The notes: generated from the letters alone by a model not told the origin. Positions 32,406 to 40,794 are shown, numbered from the stretch's first letter. The stretch is 64,000 nt of DNA from Nocardioides islandensis (GCF_015352455.1 NZ_JADKPN010000010.1:124001-188000), one strand, 5' to 3'. Made by a program: numbers and translations.

Positions 32406-33650
32406 TCAGGCGGTGACGGCGTGCGCCTTGGCGATCGCGGCGTACACGCCGGCGCTCGGCTTGGGCGTGCGCTCGAACGTCTCGCGGTCGACCTCGTGGA
32501 GGCCGAGCTGGAAGGAGTACCCGAAGATCCACTCGAAGTTGTCCATCAGCGTCCAGTGCGTGTAGCCGATCACTGGCACGCCGTCCTCGATCACGTCCAG
32601 CAGCCCGCGCAGCGACGGCTCGATGAACGCCGCGCGCTGGCGGTCGTCGGCGGTGGCCATGCCGTGCTCGGTGACGAGGATCGGCACGCCGGCGACCGCG
32701 TGCGCGTAGCGGACCGCGCCGGCGAGCGAGAGCGGCTCGATCGCGGTGCGCATCTGGTTGACCTCGGCGCCCTCGGGCGGGTGGACGACGCCGTTCGCGT
32801 CGTAGGGCACCCGCTCGTAGTTCTGAACGCCGAGGAAGTCGTCGTCGCGGGCGAGCTCCAGCCAGCGCTGGTAGCACTCCGCGCGCTTGCGGTCGCGCAC
32901 CGACGGGTCGTCTCCGACCACCACGTCGTCCATGATCGCCAGCGACAGCCCGACCGGGAGGTCTGGACGCCGCGCCTTGATCGCGGCCTTGGCCGCGACG
33001 TGGCCCGCGGCGAGGCCGTCCTCGATGGGGTCGAGGTCCTCGGGCAGCACCACGTTGGACGGGCGGTACTTGGGAACGCCGGCTGCCACCGAGGCGGCGC
33101 CGAGCGTCGCGCGCTCGAGGTCGCGGATGAAGTCGGGGAGCCCGAGCCAGGTGAGCACGTGCGGCAGGTTCGGCTCGTTCAGCGTGACGGCGTACGCGAT
33201 CTTGTCGCCGAACGCCTCCATCAGCCGGTCGGCGTACCGCGCGAACAGTGCCGGTGCCTCCGGGTCGAGCCAGCCGCCGCGCTTGGCGAACCAGTGCGGG
33301 CTGGTGAAGTGGTTGAACGTCACGACCGGCGCCATGCCGCGCGCGATCACCTCGTCGACGACCGCCTCGTAGTGGTCGAGCGCGGCCTGGTCGAACGTGC
33401 CCTCCTCGGGCTCGACGCGGGCCCACTCGACGGAGAAGCGGTACGCCGTGAGGTCCATGTTCGCGGCCAGGGCGACGTCCTCGCGCCAGCGGTTCCACCC
33501 GTCGCACGCCCGGCCGGACGGCTCCTGGAAGACCGACGGCGTCACGTGCTCGACGAACCACGTGTCACTGGTGGTGTTGTCGCCCTCGTTCTGGTGGCCG
33601 GCGCTGGCCACGCCCCAGAGGAAACCCGGCGGGAAGGTGCGGTCCGTCAT
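32406..33650 (-). CDS. Beta-glucosidase-type glycoside hydrolase, GH1
   Basis: Retaining glycosidase of 414 aa with the GH1 barrel. FPPGFLWGVASAGHQNEG is the N-terminal signature, E159 in TLNEPN the acid/base and E328 in VTEHGM the nucleophile (ITENG in most members). No signal peptide is visible, so it acts in the cytoplasm on beta-glucosides. ATG at 33650 is supported because the -10 box of module site E ends six bases upstream, although longer in-frame starts exist. The shared promoter module ties it to the rhamnosidase: sequential removal of rhamnose and glucose is inferred. Confidence 0.92.
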   Translation of the reverse strand: MTDRTFPPGFLWGVASAGHQNEGDNTTSDTWFVEHVTPSVFQEPSGRACDGWNRWREDVALAANMDLTAYRFSVEWARVEPEEGTFDQAALDHYEAVVDEVIARGMAPVVTFNHFTSPHWFAKRGGWLDPEAPALFARYADRLMEAFGDKIAYAVTLNEPNLPHVLTWLGLPDFIRDLERATLGAASVAAGVPKYRPSNVVLPEDLDPIEDGLAAGHVAAKAAIKARRPDLPVGLSLAIMDDVVVGDDPSVRDRKRAECYQRWLELARDDDFLGVQNYERVPYDANGVVHPPEGAEVNQMRTAIEPLSLAGAVRYAHAVAGVPILVTEHGMATADDRQRAAFIEPSLRGLLDVIEDGVPVIGYTHWTLMDNFEWIFGYSFQLGLHEVDRETFERTPKPSAGVYAAIAKAHAVTA

Positions 33651-33656
33651 GCGCAC

Positions 33657-33711
33657 ATCGAACGATGCATCGGCCCCGACAGGAAGGCCGAGATCGTGGA
33701 TACCTTGCATC
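33657..33711 (-). promoter_or_regulatory. Palindrome plus leaderless promoter of beta-glucosidase (site E)
   Basis: Read on the minus strand: GATGCAAGGTATC (33711-33699), 13 bp, TTCCTG (33685-33680), 17 bp, TTCGAT (33662-33657), six bases, ATG. The palindrome differs from the consensus at two places. Spacing equals that of the other module sites. Confidence 0.65.
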
Positions 33712-33810
33712 AGCGCCATGAGAGACACGAACCATCGGCGTCTCGACGCGCCCTCCAGCCGGTGGCACACTGAGCGCGCTCGTGCTGCGACGGGGACGTA
33801 AGGGGGAGCG

Positions 33811-35007
33811 GTGGCCGACGACGAGCCCCCCACCGATCCTGCCGACGATGCCCCGCCGGGACCCGTCGACAAGCCGAAGCCCGCGCCCGTCGAGATGGCT
33901 CAGCCGTCCCCGGCAGGCTGGCGGCGGATCCCCGGACTCCGTCGCTTCCGCACGGCCGGCGCCGCGATCGCGGCCACGGTGGGCGTGGTGACCGCGATCT
34001 TCGGCGCGTACGTGGGCTACCGGTCGCTCCCCGAGCCGGTGAGCCTCGCCGACTGGCAGCGCCAGGTGAACTCCGTGTGCGAGCAGTCCGGTGCCGAGCT
34101 CCGTGACCCGCTGCGCGACCTGGGCGACACCGTCCAGAACGTCGGCGTCCTGATCGCCTCCGGGGAGTACCGACCCGCCTCGGCCGACCTGGTCACGACT
34201 GCCCGGGACCTCCAGGACAACGCGGACGCCTACAAGGCCTACGTCGGGCAGGTGCGGGCCCTGGAGCGCCCCGACGACCGCCGGGTCGATGCCTTCATCG
34301 ACGCCGGTGCCGCCTTCTACAAGAAGATCGACGCCATCGCGACCGACCTGCTCGCGTCGTCGAGCCTGGTGGCGACCATCCCGGCAGACGGCTCGGACGC
34401 GCAGGCGATCGCCGCTGCCGTCGCGTCCCTGCAGACCGCGGTCGAGGACCTCGCCGCGTGGCAGGCCAGCACCAACGTGACGTACCAGAGGACTGTGCTC
34501 GCCTTGGATCTCGAGCAGTGCCCCGGCTGGAACGACACCGGAAAGCCGCTCCCCCTGCCCACCCCTGCGCCATCGTCCACGGCACCCGCGGGCGGTCTCG
34601 ACCCGACGGCGGAGGCGGTGGCCCGGTCGGTCGGCATCTCGCCTGACCAGTGCCGGCCCATCGGCGCCCCCGTCGACAACCCCGGAGCGACGGCCCAGCT
34701 CAACTGCGAGGTCGACGGACTGGAGCGCGATCCCGCCATCCTGGGGTTCGACTCCGAGGCCAGCCTGCGGACCTGGTTCAACGTGCAGGCCACGAAGCGC
34801 GCGAACTGCGGCGCCGGGGAGAGTGCGGAGTACCCGATCCCGGCCGAGTGGGACGAGGCCGGGCGGATCAAGTGCTACCGCCGCGACGCCGACTGGTACC
34901 GCATCGACGTGATGCTCCCCTCCCGACTAGCCGGCATCGGGGCCGAGGCTCGGGGTCCCACTGCCCTCGAGCGGTGGCTGCGCGACTTCGTGCGCTTGCT
35001 GGACTGA
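33811..35007 (+). CDS. Membrane-anchored extracytoplasmic protein, function unknown
   Basis: Protein of 398 aa. A Pro/Asp-rich cytoplasmic N-terminus (about 45 residues) is followed by one membrane helix (TAGAAIAATVGVVTAIFGAYVGY), a helical domain with paired Cys (VNSVCEQSG ... LEQCPGW), a Pro/Thr/Ser linker (PLPTPAPSSTAPAGG) and a C-terminal domain with further Cys (DQCRPIG, LNCEVDG, ANCGAGE, IKCYRRD). The Cys pairs suggest disulfides outside the cell. GTG 33811 follows AAGGGGGAG. I do not recognise a family, and its position gives no pathway link. Confidence 0.7.
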   Translation: MADDEPPTDPADDAPPGPVDKPKPAPVEMAQPSPAGWRRIPGLRRFRTAGAAIAATVGVVTAIFGAYVGYRSLPEPVSLADWQRQVNSVCEQSGAELRDPLRDLGDTVQNVGVLIASGEYRPASADLVTTARDLQDNADAYKAYVGQVRALERPDDRRVDAFIDAGAAFYKKIDAIATDLLASSSLVATIPADGSDAQAIAAAVASLQTAVEDLAAWQASTNVTYQRTVLALDLEQCPGWNDTGKPLPLPTPAPSSTAPAGGLDPTAEAVARSVGISPDQCRPIGAPVDNPGATAQLNCEVDGLERDPAILGFDSEASLRTWFNVQATKRANCGAGESAEYPIPAEWDEAGRIKCYRRDADWYRIDVMLPSRLAGIGAEARGPTALERWLRDFVRLLD

Positions 35008-35154
35008 GGCGACCGAGGATGCACCCGCACCCCGTCGCCAGCAAGGAGCAGGCTCAGGCGGAGACGGAGCGGGCGAACCGGGTACGTCGCGTCGCGACCC
35101 ACGCCGTCGACGGACGATGTCCATGCGGTCATCGTCGCGGCCACGAGGCTGGCA

Positions 35155-36174
35155 TCAGACCAGGCCGGTTGCCAGGGCCAGCTCGGCCTGGCGCAGCCAC
35201 CACGCGAGGGCGACCCGTTCGCGCTCCCGGACCGCCGGGTCGTCGTGCTCCACGATGTCCAGCGCCTTGTTCCAGCCGAGCCAGGTCAGGCCCGAGAGCA
35301 GCCCGATCCGCAGACCGGCCTCGTCGCACGACGCCCCTGCCACGTCGCGGTACGTCGCGACCAGCGTGTCCAGCCGCTCCGTGACGTGCCGGTCGGTGGG
35401 GCCGAAGAGCTGGGCGCAGCCGGCGAGCAACCGACCGACGTCGAACGCCGCGGGGCCGGCCGTCGCGAGCCCCCAGTCGATGAGCGTCAGGCAGCCCGGG
35501 TGGTCGGGCTCGAAGGCCATGTTGACCGTGGCCAGGTCACCGTGCAGCAACGTGGTGGACAGGCGGTGGGCGGCCGCGAGGAGCGGCCCCGTGTCCAGGG
35601 CCAGCTCCAGCACCCGGTCCCCGACCTCGCCGGGCGCCACCTCGGGCCAATACTCCCAGCCGCGCAGCGACAGACCCACGATCGGCTGGTCGGCGAGGCG
35701 ACGCGTCCTCCTCGGCTCGAAGAGCCCGACCACCGTGCTCAGGGGCGTCAGGCCCTCGGGGACCGAACCCTCGAACGCCGCGTGCAGGTCGGCGACGGCG
35801 GCGAGCATCGTGCGCGCCTGCTGCGGCGTGACCACCGAGGTCCACGACAGCACGGCGTCGCCGAGGTCCCGCATGACGAGGACGCCGCGGCCGTCCTCGT
35901 CGTACCACCCGTCCAGCACGGCATGGCGGACGCTCGGCGGCAGCCGGCCGGGCAGGTCGCCGGCGAACAGGTCGACCTCACGACCGCGCTCGTCCCCGGT
36001 CATCTGCATGATGAGGTCGACCGCGGGGTCGAAGCGCTTCAGGATCACGCGCGAACCGTCGGCAAGGGTGACCCGCTCCAGCGTCGCGCCGGAGCGCCCG
36101 TCGTCGTTGACCGGCGAGCGGCCGACAGCCGCGTCCAGGGCCGCGCGGTCCATGGCGACATGGTGCTCGCCCAT
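35155..36174 (-). CDS. Aminoglycoside-phosphotransferase-fold (APH) kinase-like protein
   Basis: Protein of 339 aa. LLHGDLATVNMAF carries the catalytic loop (HGDL..N) and LIDWGLATAGPAAFDVGRLL the Mg-binding Asp of the APH/choline-kinase fold. The N-terminal lobe has VILKRFD with a candidate ATP-anchoring Lys. The substrate is not readable; relatives phosphorylate aminoglycosides, macrolides, homoserine or sugars. The start may be ATG 36174 or 36153. It is divergent from the C-C-hydrolase-like gene, with its promoter near module site F. Confidence 0.78.
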   Translation of the reverse strand: MGEHHVAMDRAALDAAVGRSPVNDDGRSGATLERVTLADGSRVILKRFDPAVDLIMQMTGDERGREVDLFAGDLPGRLPPSVRHAVLDGWYDEDGRGVLVMRDLGDAVLSWTSVVTPQQARTMLAAVADLHAAFEGSVPEGLTPLSTVVGLFEPRRTRRLADQPIVGLSLRGWEYWPEVAPGEVGDRVLELALDTGPLLAAAHRLSTTLLHGDLATVNMAFEPDHPGCLTLIDWGLATAGPAAFDVGRLLAGCAQLFGPTDRHVTERLDTLVATYRDVAGASCDEAGLRIGLLSGLTWLGWNKALDIVEHDDPAVRERERVALAWWLRQAELALATGLV

Positions 36175-36184
36175 CGCGCCGAGC

Positions 36185-36238
36185 GATAGGCCGCATCACC
36201 ACACGCGGTTTCCCCTCGCGCCGGCGGGCGGGCAGGGT
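36185..36238 (+). promoter_or_regulatory. Degenerate palindrome plus leaderless promoter (site F)
   Basis: GATAGGCCGCATC (36185-36197) keeps only the outer part of the palindrome. It is followed by 12 bp, TTCCCC (36210-36215), 17 bp, CAGGGT (36233-36238), six bases and ATG. The spacing is identical to site C. Confidence 0.55.
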
Positions 36239-36244
36239 CGGGGC

Positions 36245-37399
36245 ATGTTCGAGTACTTCCCGACCAACTACATCTGGAGCCTCGGCGTCGCGGCGACCCT
36301 CAACAGCGGTGGCGCGATCGACGAGGTGGACCGGGCGTGCCGGCCGATCCGCGAGGCGGCCGAGCGCGGGGACGCGGGTACCCGCGACCTGATGCTGGCC
36401 TGGAAACGCGTCGCCGACCAGGTGGCGGAGCAGGCGCGCGAGGCCGAGGAGGCCGGCCACGCGAGGACCGCCGGGCAGAAGTACTTCCGGTCCGCGGCGT
36501 ACGTCTGCCAGGCCGAGCGCATGCTCTCGAGCAAGGACCCGGAGCGGATCCCGTTCTACCAAGAGGGTCTCGACGCGATGCAGAAGTCGTTCGACCTCGT
36601 CGACCCGGCCACCACGAGGGTGGCGATCCCGTTCGAGGGCAGCGAGCTGCCGGCGTACTTCCTGAAGGCGACGCGGGCTGACGGGTCCCCGGCGCCCACG
36701 ATGATCATGTGGAACGGCCTCGACTCCACCAAGGAACACATGTACACGTCGGGCTGGCCCCAGGAGCTCGCCCAGCGCGGCATCTCCACGCTGATGGTCG
36801 ACTGCCCGGGCAGTGGTGAGGCGCTCCGCTTCCTGGACCTCAAGTCGCGCGTCGAGACCGAGGACTGGGCCAAGGCGTGCGTCGACTACCTCGAGACGCG
36901 CGACGACGTCGACCTGCGTCGGGTCGGCCTGGTGGGCTGGAGCCTGGGCGGGTACTACGCGCCGCGCGCCGCGGCGTTCGAGAAGCGGCTCGCCCTCGTC
37001 GTCGCCTGGGGCGCCAACCACAACTGGGGCGAGGTGCAGAAGCGCCGGCTCGAGCGCGAGGGCGAGAACCCGGTGCCGCACTACTGGGAGCACGTGCTGT
37101 GGGTCTGGGGGTACGACGACGTCGAGACCTTCATCAAGGCCGCCGAGGACGTCCACCTCAACGGCGTGGTCGAGCAGATCACCGTGCCGTTCCTCATCAC
37201 CCACGGCGAGAACGACCGCCAGATCCCGGTCGGGTACGCGCACCAGTCCTACGACCAGGCCGTCAACAGCCCGCACCGGACGCTGCGCGTCTTCACGCCT
37301 GACGAGGGCGCCACCGAGCACGTCGGCCTCGACCACCTGCCGCACGTCGGCGCGTACACGGCCGACTGGATCGAGGACCGCTTCGCTGAGCTGACATGA
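36245..37399 (+). CDS. Alpha/beta hydrolase, DHPON-hydrolase/FrsA-like (possible C-C hydrolase)
   Basis: Hydrolase of 384 aa with an N-terminal helical cap (residues about 1-110) and an alpha/beta core. The nucleophile is in VGWSLGGYYAPR, the Asp is probably in THGENDRQIP and the His in EGATEHVGLDHL. This architecture matches 2,6-dihydroxypseudooxynicotine hydrolase and relatives, which split C-C bonds of acyl-phenol type ketones; peptidase- or esterase-like members are the alternative. ATG 36245 lies six bases after the -10 box of module site F. It is followed by an SDR gene 10 bp downstream. Confidence 0.8.
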   Translation: MFEYFPTNYIWSLGVAATLNSGGAIDEVDRACRPIREAAERGDAGTRDLMLAWKRVADQVAEQAREAEEAGHARTAGQKYFRSAAYVCQAERMLSSKDPERIPFYQEGLDAMQKSFDLVDPATTRVAIPFEGSELPAYFLKATRADGSPAPTMIMWNGLDSTKEHMYTSGWPQELAQRGISTLMVDCPGSGEALRFLDLKSRVETEDWAKACVDYLETRDDVDLRRVGLVGWSLGGYYAPRAAAFEKRLALVVAWGANHNWGEVQKRRLEREGENPVPHYWEHVLWVWGYDDVETFIKAAEDVHLNGVVEQITVPFLITHGENDRQIPVGYAHQSYDQAVNSPHRTLRVFTPDEGATEHVGLDHLPHVGAYTADWIEDRFAELT

Positions 37400-37409
37400 C
37401 GGGGATCGC

Positions 37410-38132
37410 ATGAACCTCTCTGGTCGCGTCGTCCTCATCACGGGGACCGCGGGCGGCATGGGCGCCGCGGCCGCCTCGCTGTTCGAGGAGGCCGGGGCGA
37501 CCGTCGTGGGCTGCGACCTCCGGCCCGTCGACGGCAGCGAACCGGTCGACCTCACCGACGAGGGCGCCGTACGCCGCTGGGTCGACGCCGCCGCGGAACG
37601 GCACGGCGGCATCGACGTGCTGTACGCGAACGCCGGCGCGACCCGGTTCGGTCCGATCGAGCAGATCACCAAGCAGGACTGGGAGTTCAACCTCCGCCAT
37701 GAGCTCGACGTCGTCTTCTACCCGGTCAAGCACGCGTGGCCGCACCTCAAGCGGTCCGACCACGCGGCCGTCGTCCTCGTCGGCTCGACGGCCGGCATCA
37801 CCGGGTCCATGACGAACGCGCGAGTGGCCCACACGGTCACCAAGGGCGGCGTGGTCGCGCTGACCAAGCAGCTGGCCGCGGAGGGAGCGCCCCACGGCAT
37901 CCGGGTCAACTGCGTGAGCCCCGGCATGGTCGAGACGCCCGCGACGCGCAGGGACCTCCTCGCCGACGACCACCCGATGCGCTCGATCGCCAGAGCCATC
38001 CCGCTCGGCCGGGTGGGCCGGCCCGAGGAGGTCGCGCGGTGCGCGAGGTTCCTGGCCAGCGACGAGGCGTCGTACGTCACCGGCGCCAACCTGGTCATCG
38101 ACGGTGGCTGGTCGGCGGTGCTGCCGGGCTGA
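37410..38132 (+). CDS. SDR-family oxidoreductase with His in place of catalytic Tyr
   Basis: Short-chain dehydrogenase of 240 aa with TGTAGGMGAA, ANAG and S126 (VGSTAG). The YxxxK motif is H141-T-V-T-K145. It is paralogous to the SDR at 18493, which has the same substitution, and both share the segment DW.F..R.ELD..(Y/F)...(R/H)AWPHLK. It is probably in an operon with the C-C-hydrolase-like gene. The matched loss of Tyr in two copies suggests a distinct subfamily with altered chemistry. Confidence 0.88.
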   Translation: MNLSGRVVLITGTAGGMGAAAASLFEEAGATVVGCDLRPVDGSEPVDLTDEGAVRRWVDAAAERHGGIDVLYANAGATRFGPIEQITKQDWEFNLRHELDVVFYPVKHAWPHLKRSDHAAVVLVGSTAGITGSMTNARVAHTVTKGGVVALTKQLAAEGAPHGIRVNCVSPGMVETPATRRDLLADDHPMRSIARAIPLGRVGRPEEVARCARFLASDEASYVTGANLVIDGGWSAVLPG

Positions 38133-38161
38133 TCTTCGTGCTCGGCCGGCGCCGAGTCGCG

Positions 38162-38701
38162 CTAGTCCTTCGGACCCTTGCGGCTGACCTTCTCGAGGGA
38201 GCCGGCGGGCAGCACGTCCAGGAGGTCCTGCGCGAACTCCCCGTCGACCAGGATGAACGCCACCTTGGTCACCGCGTCGCTGCGGTTGGCCCACGCGTGG
38301 TCGGTGCCGCGCTGCACGACGACGTCCCCGGCGTACAGGGTGACCTCGCTGTCGTCGAGGACCAGGGTGATCTCGCCCTCGAGGACGATCCCGTAGTCGA
38401 TCGACTCGGTGCGGTGGACCGGCGACTGGAGCCCGCGCCCGTCGAGGTGTCCCGGCGCGAACTCGTTGATCCGGATCCTGGTGCCGTGCTTCGGGGGCGG
38501 CACGGTGAGGTCGACCTCGGTCGGGTCGACGTCCACGCGCGCGGTGACCGGAGCCGGAGCCCCGGTCGTGCTCCAGATCTCGTGGAACCCGACCCCGTCC
38601 TCGGGGATCTCGCGGCTGACCGGCACCGGCCCGTCGCTGACGACGACGGAGACGCCGTCGGCGGTGTGACCGGTGACGACGCGTCGGGGTCGGGTGCTCA
38701 T
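38162..38701 (-). CDS. Cupin-domain protein
   Basis: Single-cupin protein of 179 aa. The second half has PVHRTESIDYGIVLEGEITLVLDDSEVTLYAGDVVVQRGTDHAW, with the G(x)5HxH-like metal motif reduced to VHRTESIDYG (one His, one Glu) and the second motif GDVVVQRGTDHAW complete. The N-terminal part may bind the substrate. Similar proteins occur in aromatic and flavonoid degradation clusters. It converges with the SDR gene. A hairpin (38728-38748) and a palindrome-like GATCCCTGGCATG (38773-38761) lie upstream; AAGACT six bases before the ATG could be a leaderless -10 box. Confidence 0.85.
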   Translation of the reverse strand: MSTRPRRVVTGHTADGVSVVVSDGPVPVSREIPEDGVGFHEIWSTTGAPAPVTARVDVDPTEVDLTVPPPKHGTRIRINEFAPGHLDGRGLQSPVHRTESIDYGIVLEGEITLVLDDSEVTLYAGDVVVQRGTDHAWANRSDAVTKVAFILVDGEFAQDLLDVLPAGSLEKVSRKGPKD

Positions 38702-38727
38702 GCGTCGAGTCTTCGGGGCCGGCGTAC

Positions 38728-38748
38728 GGCGGGACAAGAGGTCCCGCC
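38728..38748. promoter_or_regulatory. Perfect 8-bp hairpin between pobA and cupin gene
   Basis: GGCGGGAC (38728-38735), AAGAG, GTCCCGCC (38741-38748). It lies after the pobA stop and before the cupin start on the minus strand. With no T-tract it may be an operator or an attenuator-like terminator for pobA. Confidence 0.5.
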
Positions 38749-38801
38749 ATCGCGCTCGGCCATGCCAGGGATCAGGCCGCCGCTCATCGCGTGAGGGCCG
38801 G

Positions 38802-39983
38802 TCAGAAGCCGATGGGCAGGCCGGCGTAGTTCTCGGCGAGACCGGCGGCGCCGGCCCGGGACGAGCAGACCCAGCGCAGCTGGGACAGCTGGAGCTCGGC
38901 GTCGAAGGGGTCGCCCGAGGTGTGCAGCATCGACGTCATCCACCAGGAGAAGTGGGTGCAGCGCCAGACCCGGCGGAGAGCGGTGTCGGAGTAGGAATCC
39001 GCCAACGACGAGGAGCCGCGGACCAGCGCCGCCAGGGCGGGTGCGAGCAGGGCGACGTCGGCGACGGCGAGGTTCAGGCCCTTGGCTCCGGTGGGCGGCA
39101 CGATGTGCGCCGCGTCCCCGGCCAGGAACAACCGGCCGTGCCGCATCGGGGTAGCCACGAACGAGCGCATCGGCAGCACGCTGCGGTCGGTGATCGGTCC
39201 GGTCTCGAGCGACCAGCCGTCCTGGCCGTGGCCGAGCCGGTCGGCCAGGGCCGTCCAGATCCGGTCGTCGGACCAGTCGTCGAGCGAGGTGTCGTTGGGC
39301 ACCTGGACGTAGAAGCGGGACACCGACGACGACCGCATCGAGTGCAGCGCGAAGCCGTCGGGGTGCCACGCGTAGATGAGCTCGTCGGTCGATGGCGCGA
39401 CGTCGGCGAGGATGCCCAGCCAGGAGTACGGGTAGACGCGCTCCCACTGCTGCCGCACCGAGGACGGTACGGCGCACCGCGACGGCCCGAACGAACCGTC
39501 GCAGCCGGCGACCGCGTCGGCCCTCACCCGTACCTCGGCGCCCGACGCGTCGGTGAACGTCACCGACGGGTGATCCGTCTCCAGGTCGTGCAGCGCCGTG
39601 TCGCCCACCTCGTAGTAGACCTGCTGCCCGGCGGCCGTCCGCGCCGCGACCAGGTCCTTCTGCACCTCGGTCTGCCCGTACACCCACACCGACCGGCCGG
39701 TCAGGTCGACGAAGTCGAGGTGGTGCCGCTCCCCCGGCCACTGCAGGTAGATGCCACGGTGCCGGTGCCCCTCGGCGTCCAGCCGCTCGCCGAGCCCGGT
39801 CGCGCGCAGCAGGTCGACCGTCGACTGCTCGAGGATGCCGGCCCGGATCCGCGAGGCGACGTACTCCTCCGACCTCGTCTCCACGACCACCGACCCGACG
39901 CCCTCGGCCGCGAGGAGGTGCGAGAGCAGCATGCCCGCAGGCCCGGCCCCGATGATCGCGACCTGGGTGCGCACCTCGTCCAT
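38802..39983 (-). CDS. pobA: 4-hydroxybenzoate 3-monooxygenase
   Basis: FAD hydroxylase of 393 aa, the usual PobA length, making protocatechuate from 4-hydroxybenzoate with NAD(P)H and O2. It has IIGAGPAGMLLSHLL (FAD), RIRAGILEQSTVDLL typical of PobA, GCDGSFGPSR (DG motif) and GDAAHIVPPTGAKGLNLA. ATG 39983 is chosen because the GAGPAG motif follows within 12 residues. It lies four bases after the IclR regulator gene on the same strand, so the two are co-transcribed, divergent from the pca operon that consumes its product. Confidence 0.95.
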   Translation of the reverse strand: MDEVRTQVAIIGAGPAGMLLSHLLAAEGVGSVVVETRSEEYVASRIRAGILEQSTVDLLRATGLGERLDAEGHRHRGIYLQWPGERHHLDFVDLTGRSVWVYGQTEVQKDLVAARTAAGQQVYYEVGDTALHDLETDHPSVTFTDASGAEVRVRADAVAGCDGSFGPSRCAVPSSVRQQWERVYPYSWLGILADVAPSTDELIYAWHPDGFALHSMRSSSVSRFYVQVPNDTSLDDWSDDRIWTALADRLGHGQDGWSLETGPITDRSVLPMRSFVATPMRHGRLFLAGDAAHIVPPTGAKGLNLAVADVALLAPALAALVRGSSSLADSYSDTALRRVWRCTHFSWWMTSMLHTSGDPFDAELQLSQLRWVCSSRAGAAGLAENYAGLPIGF

Positions 39984-39987
39984 GGGC

Positions 39988-40785
39988 TCAGCGTCCCAGC
40001 GACGGGCGCGCGGGCTCGCCACCGGCTTCCGGTGAGTGGAACTCCAGGGCCCGCGTGATCCCGCGCGACGCGACGGCGAGCGCGGCCACCAGCCTCGGCC
40101 GGTCCCGCTTGAGCGACGGGACGACGATGCCCAGCGCCGCGATCACCTCACCGCGCCGCCGCACGGGCACGCCGACCGAGCACGCCCCGAGACTCATCTC
40201 CTCGACCGTCGTCGCGTAGTCGTCGCGCAAGACCTGTGCCAGCTGACGTCTGAGCCGTCCGGGCTGCGTGACGGTGTACGGCGTCACGCGGGTGAGCGAC
40301 GCCAGCACCCGCGCCTGCACGTCGGCCGGGGCGTGTGCGAGCAGCACCTTCCCGACGCCGGTCGCGTGCATCGGCAGCCGCGACCCGATCGTGCTGACGA
40401 CGGGCACCGAGGCATTGCCCCGCAGCCGGTCGAGGTAGAGCACCTCGTCGCCGTCGCGCACCGCGAGGTGCACGGTGGCCAGCGTCGCGCCGTACAGGTC
40501 GTGGAGGTACGGCGACGCCGACTCGACCAGCCCCGCCTGCACCGGCGCGAGCAGGCCGATGTCCCACAGCCGCCGCCCCACGACGTACTCCCCCGACGCG
40601 GTCCGCCCCAGCGCTCCCCACCCGACCAGCTCGGCCACCAGCCGGTGCGCCGTCGGCAGCGGCAGTCCGGCCCGATCGGCGAGCTCGGTCAGGGTCAGGC
40701 GCCGGTGCGACTCGTCGAAGGCGCCGACCAGCGCCAGGGCGCGCGAGGTGACCGTCGCTCCCGGAGCGGAGGAGTTGCCGGCCAC
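39988..40785 (-). CDS. pcaR: IclR-family regulator of pob/pca genes
   Basis: IclR regulator of 265 aa. The winged helix-turn-helix is at about residues 15-75 (LTLTELADRAGLPLPTAHRLVAELVGWG), followed by a GAF-like effector domain (MHATGVGKVLLAH ... GACSVGVPVRRRGEVIAALGIVVP). It probably senses protocatechuate, 4-hydroxybenzoate or beta-ketoadipate and controls the divergent pcaH operon and its own pobA operon. The candidate operator is at 40795-40811. GTG at 40785 is preferred; a start at 40824 would cover the operator. The symbol is by context (PobR is possible). Confidence 0.85.
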   Translation of the reverse strand: MAGNSSAPGATVTSRALALVGAFDESHRRLTLTELADRAGLPLPTAHRLVAELVGWGALGRTASGEYVVGRRLWDIGLLAPVQAGLVESASPYLHDLYGATLATVHLAVRDGDEVLYLDRLRGNASVPVVSTIGSRLPMHATGVGKVLLAHAPADVQARVLASLTRVTPYTVTQPGRLRRQLAQVLRDDYATTVEEMSLGACSVGVPVRRRGEVIAALGIVVPSLKRDRPRLVAALAVASRGITRALEFHSPEAGGEPARPSLGR

Positions 40786-40794
40786 GCTCGCAGT

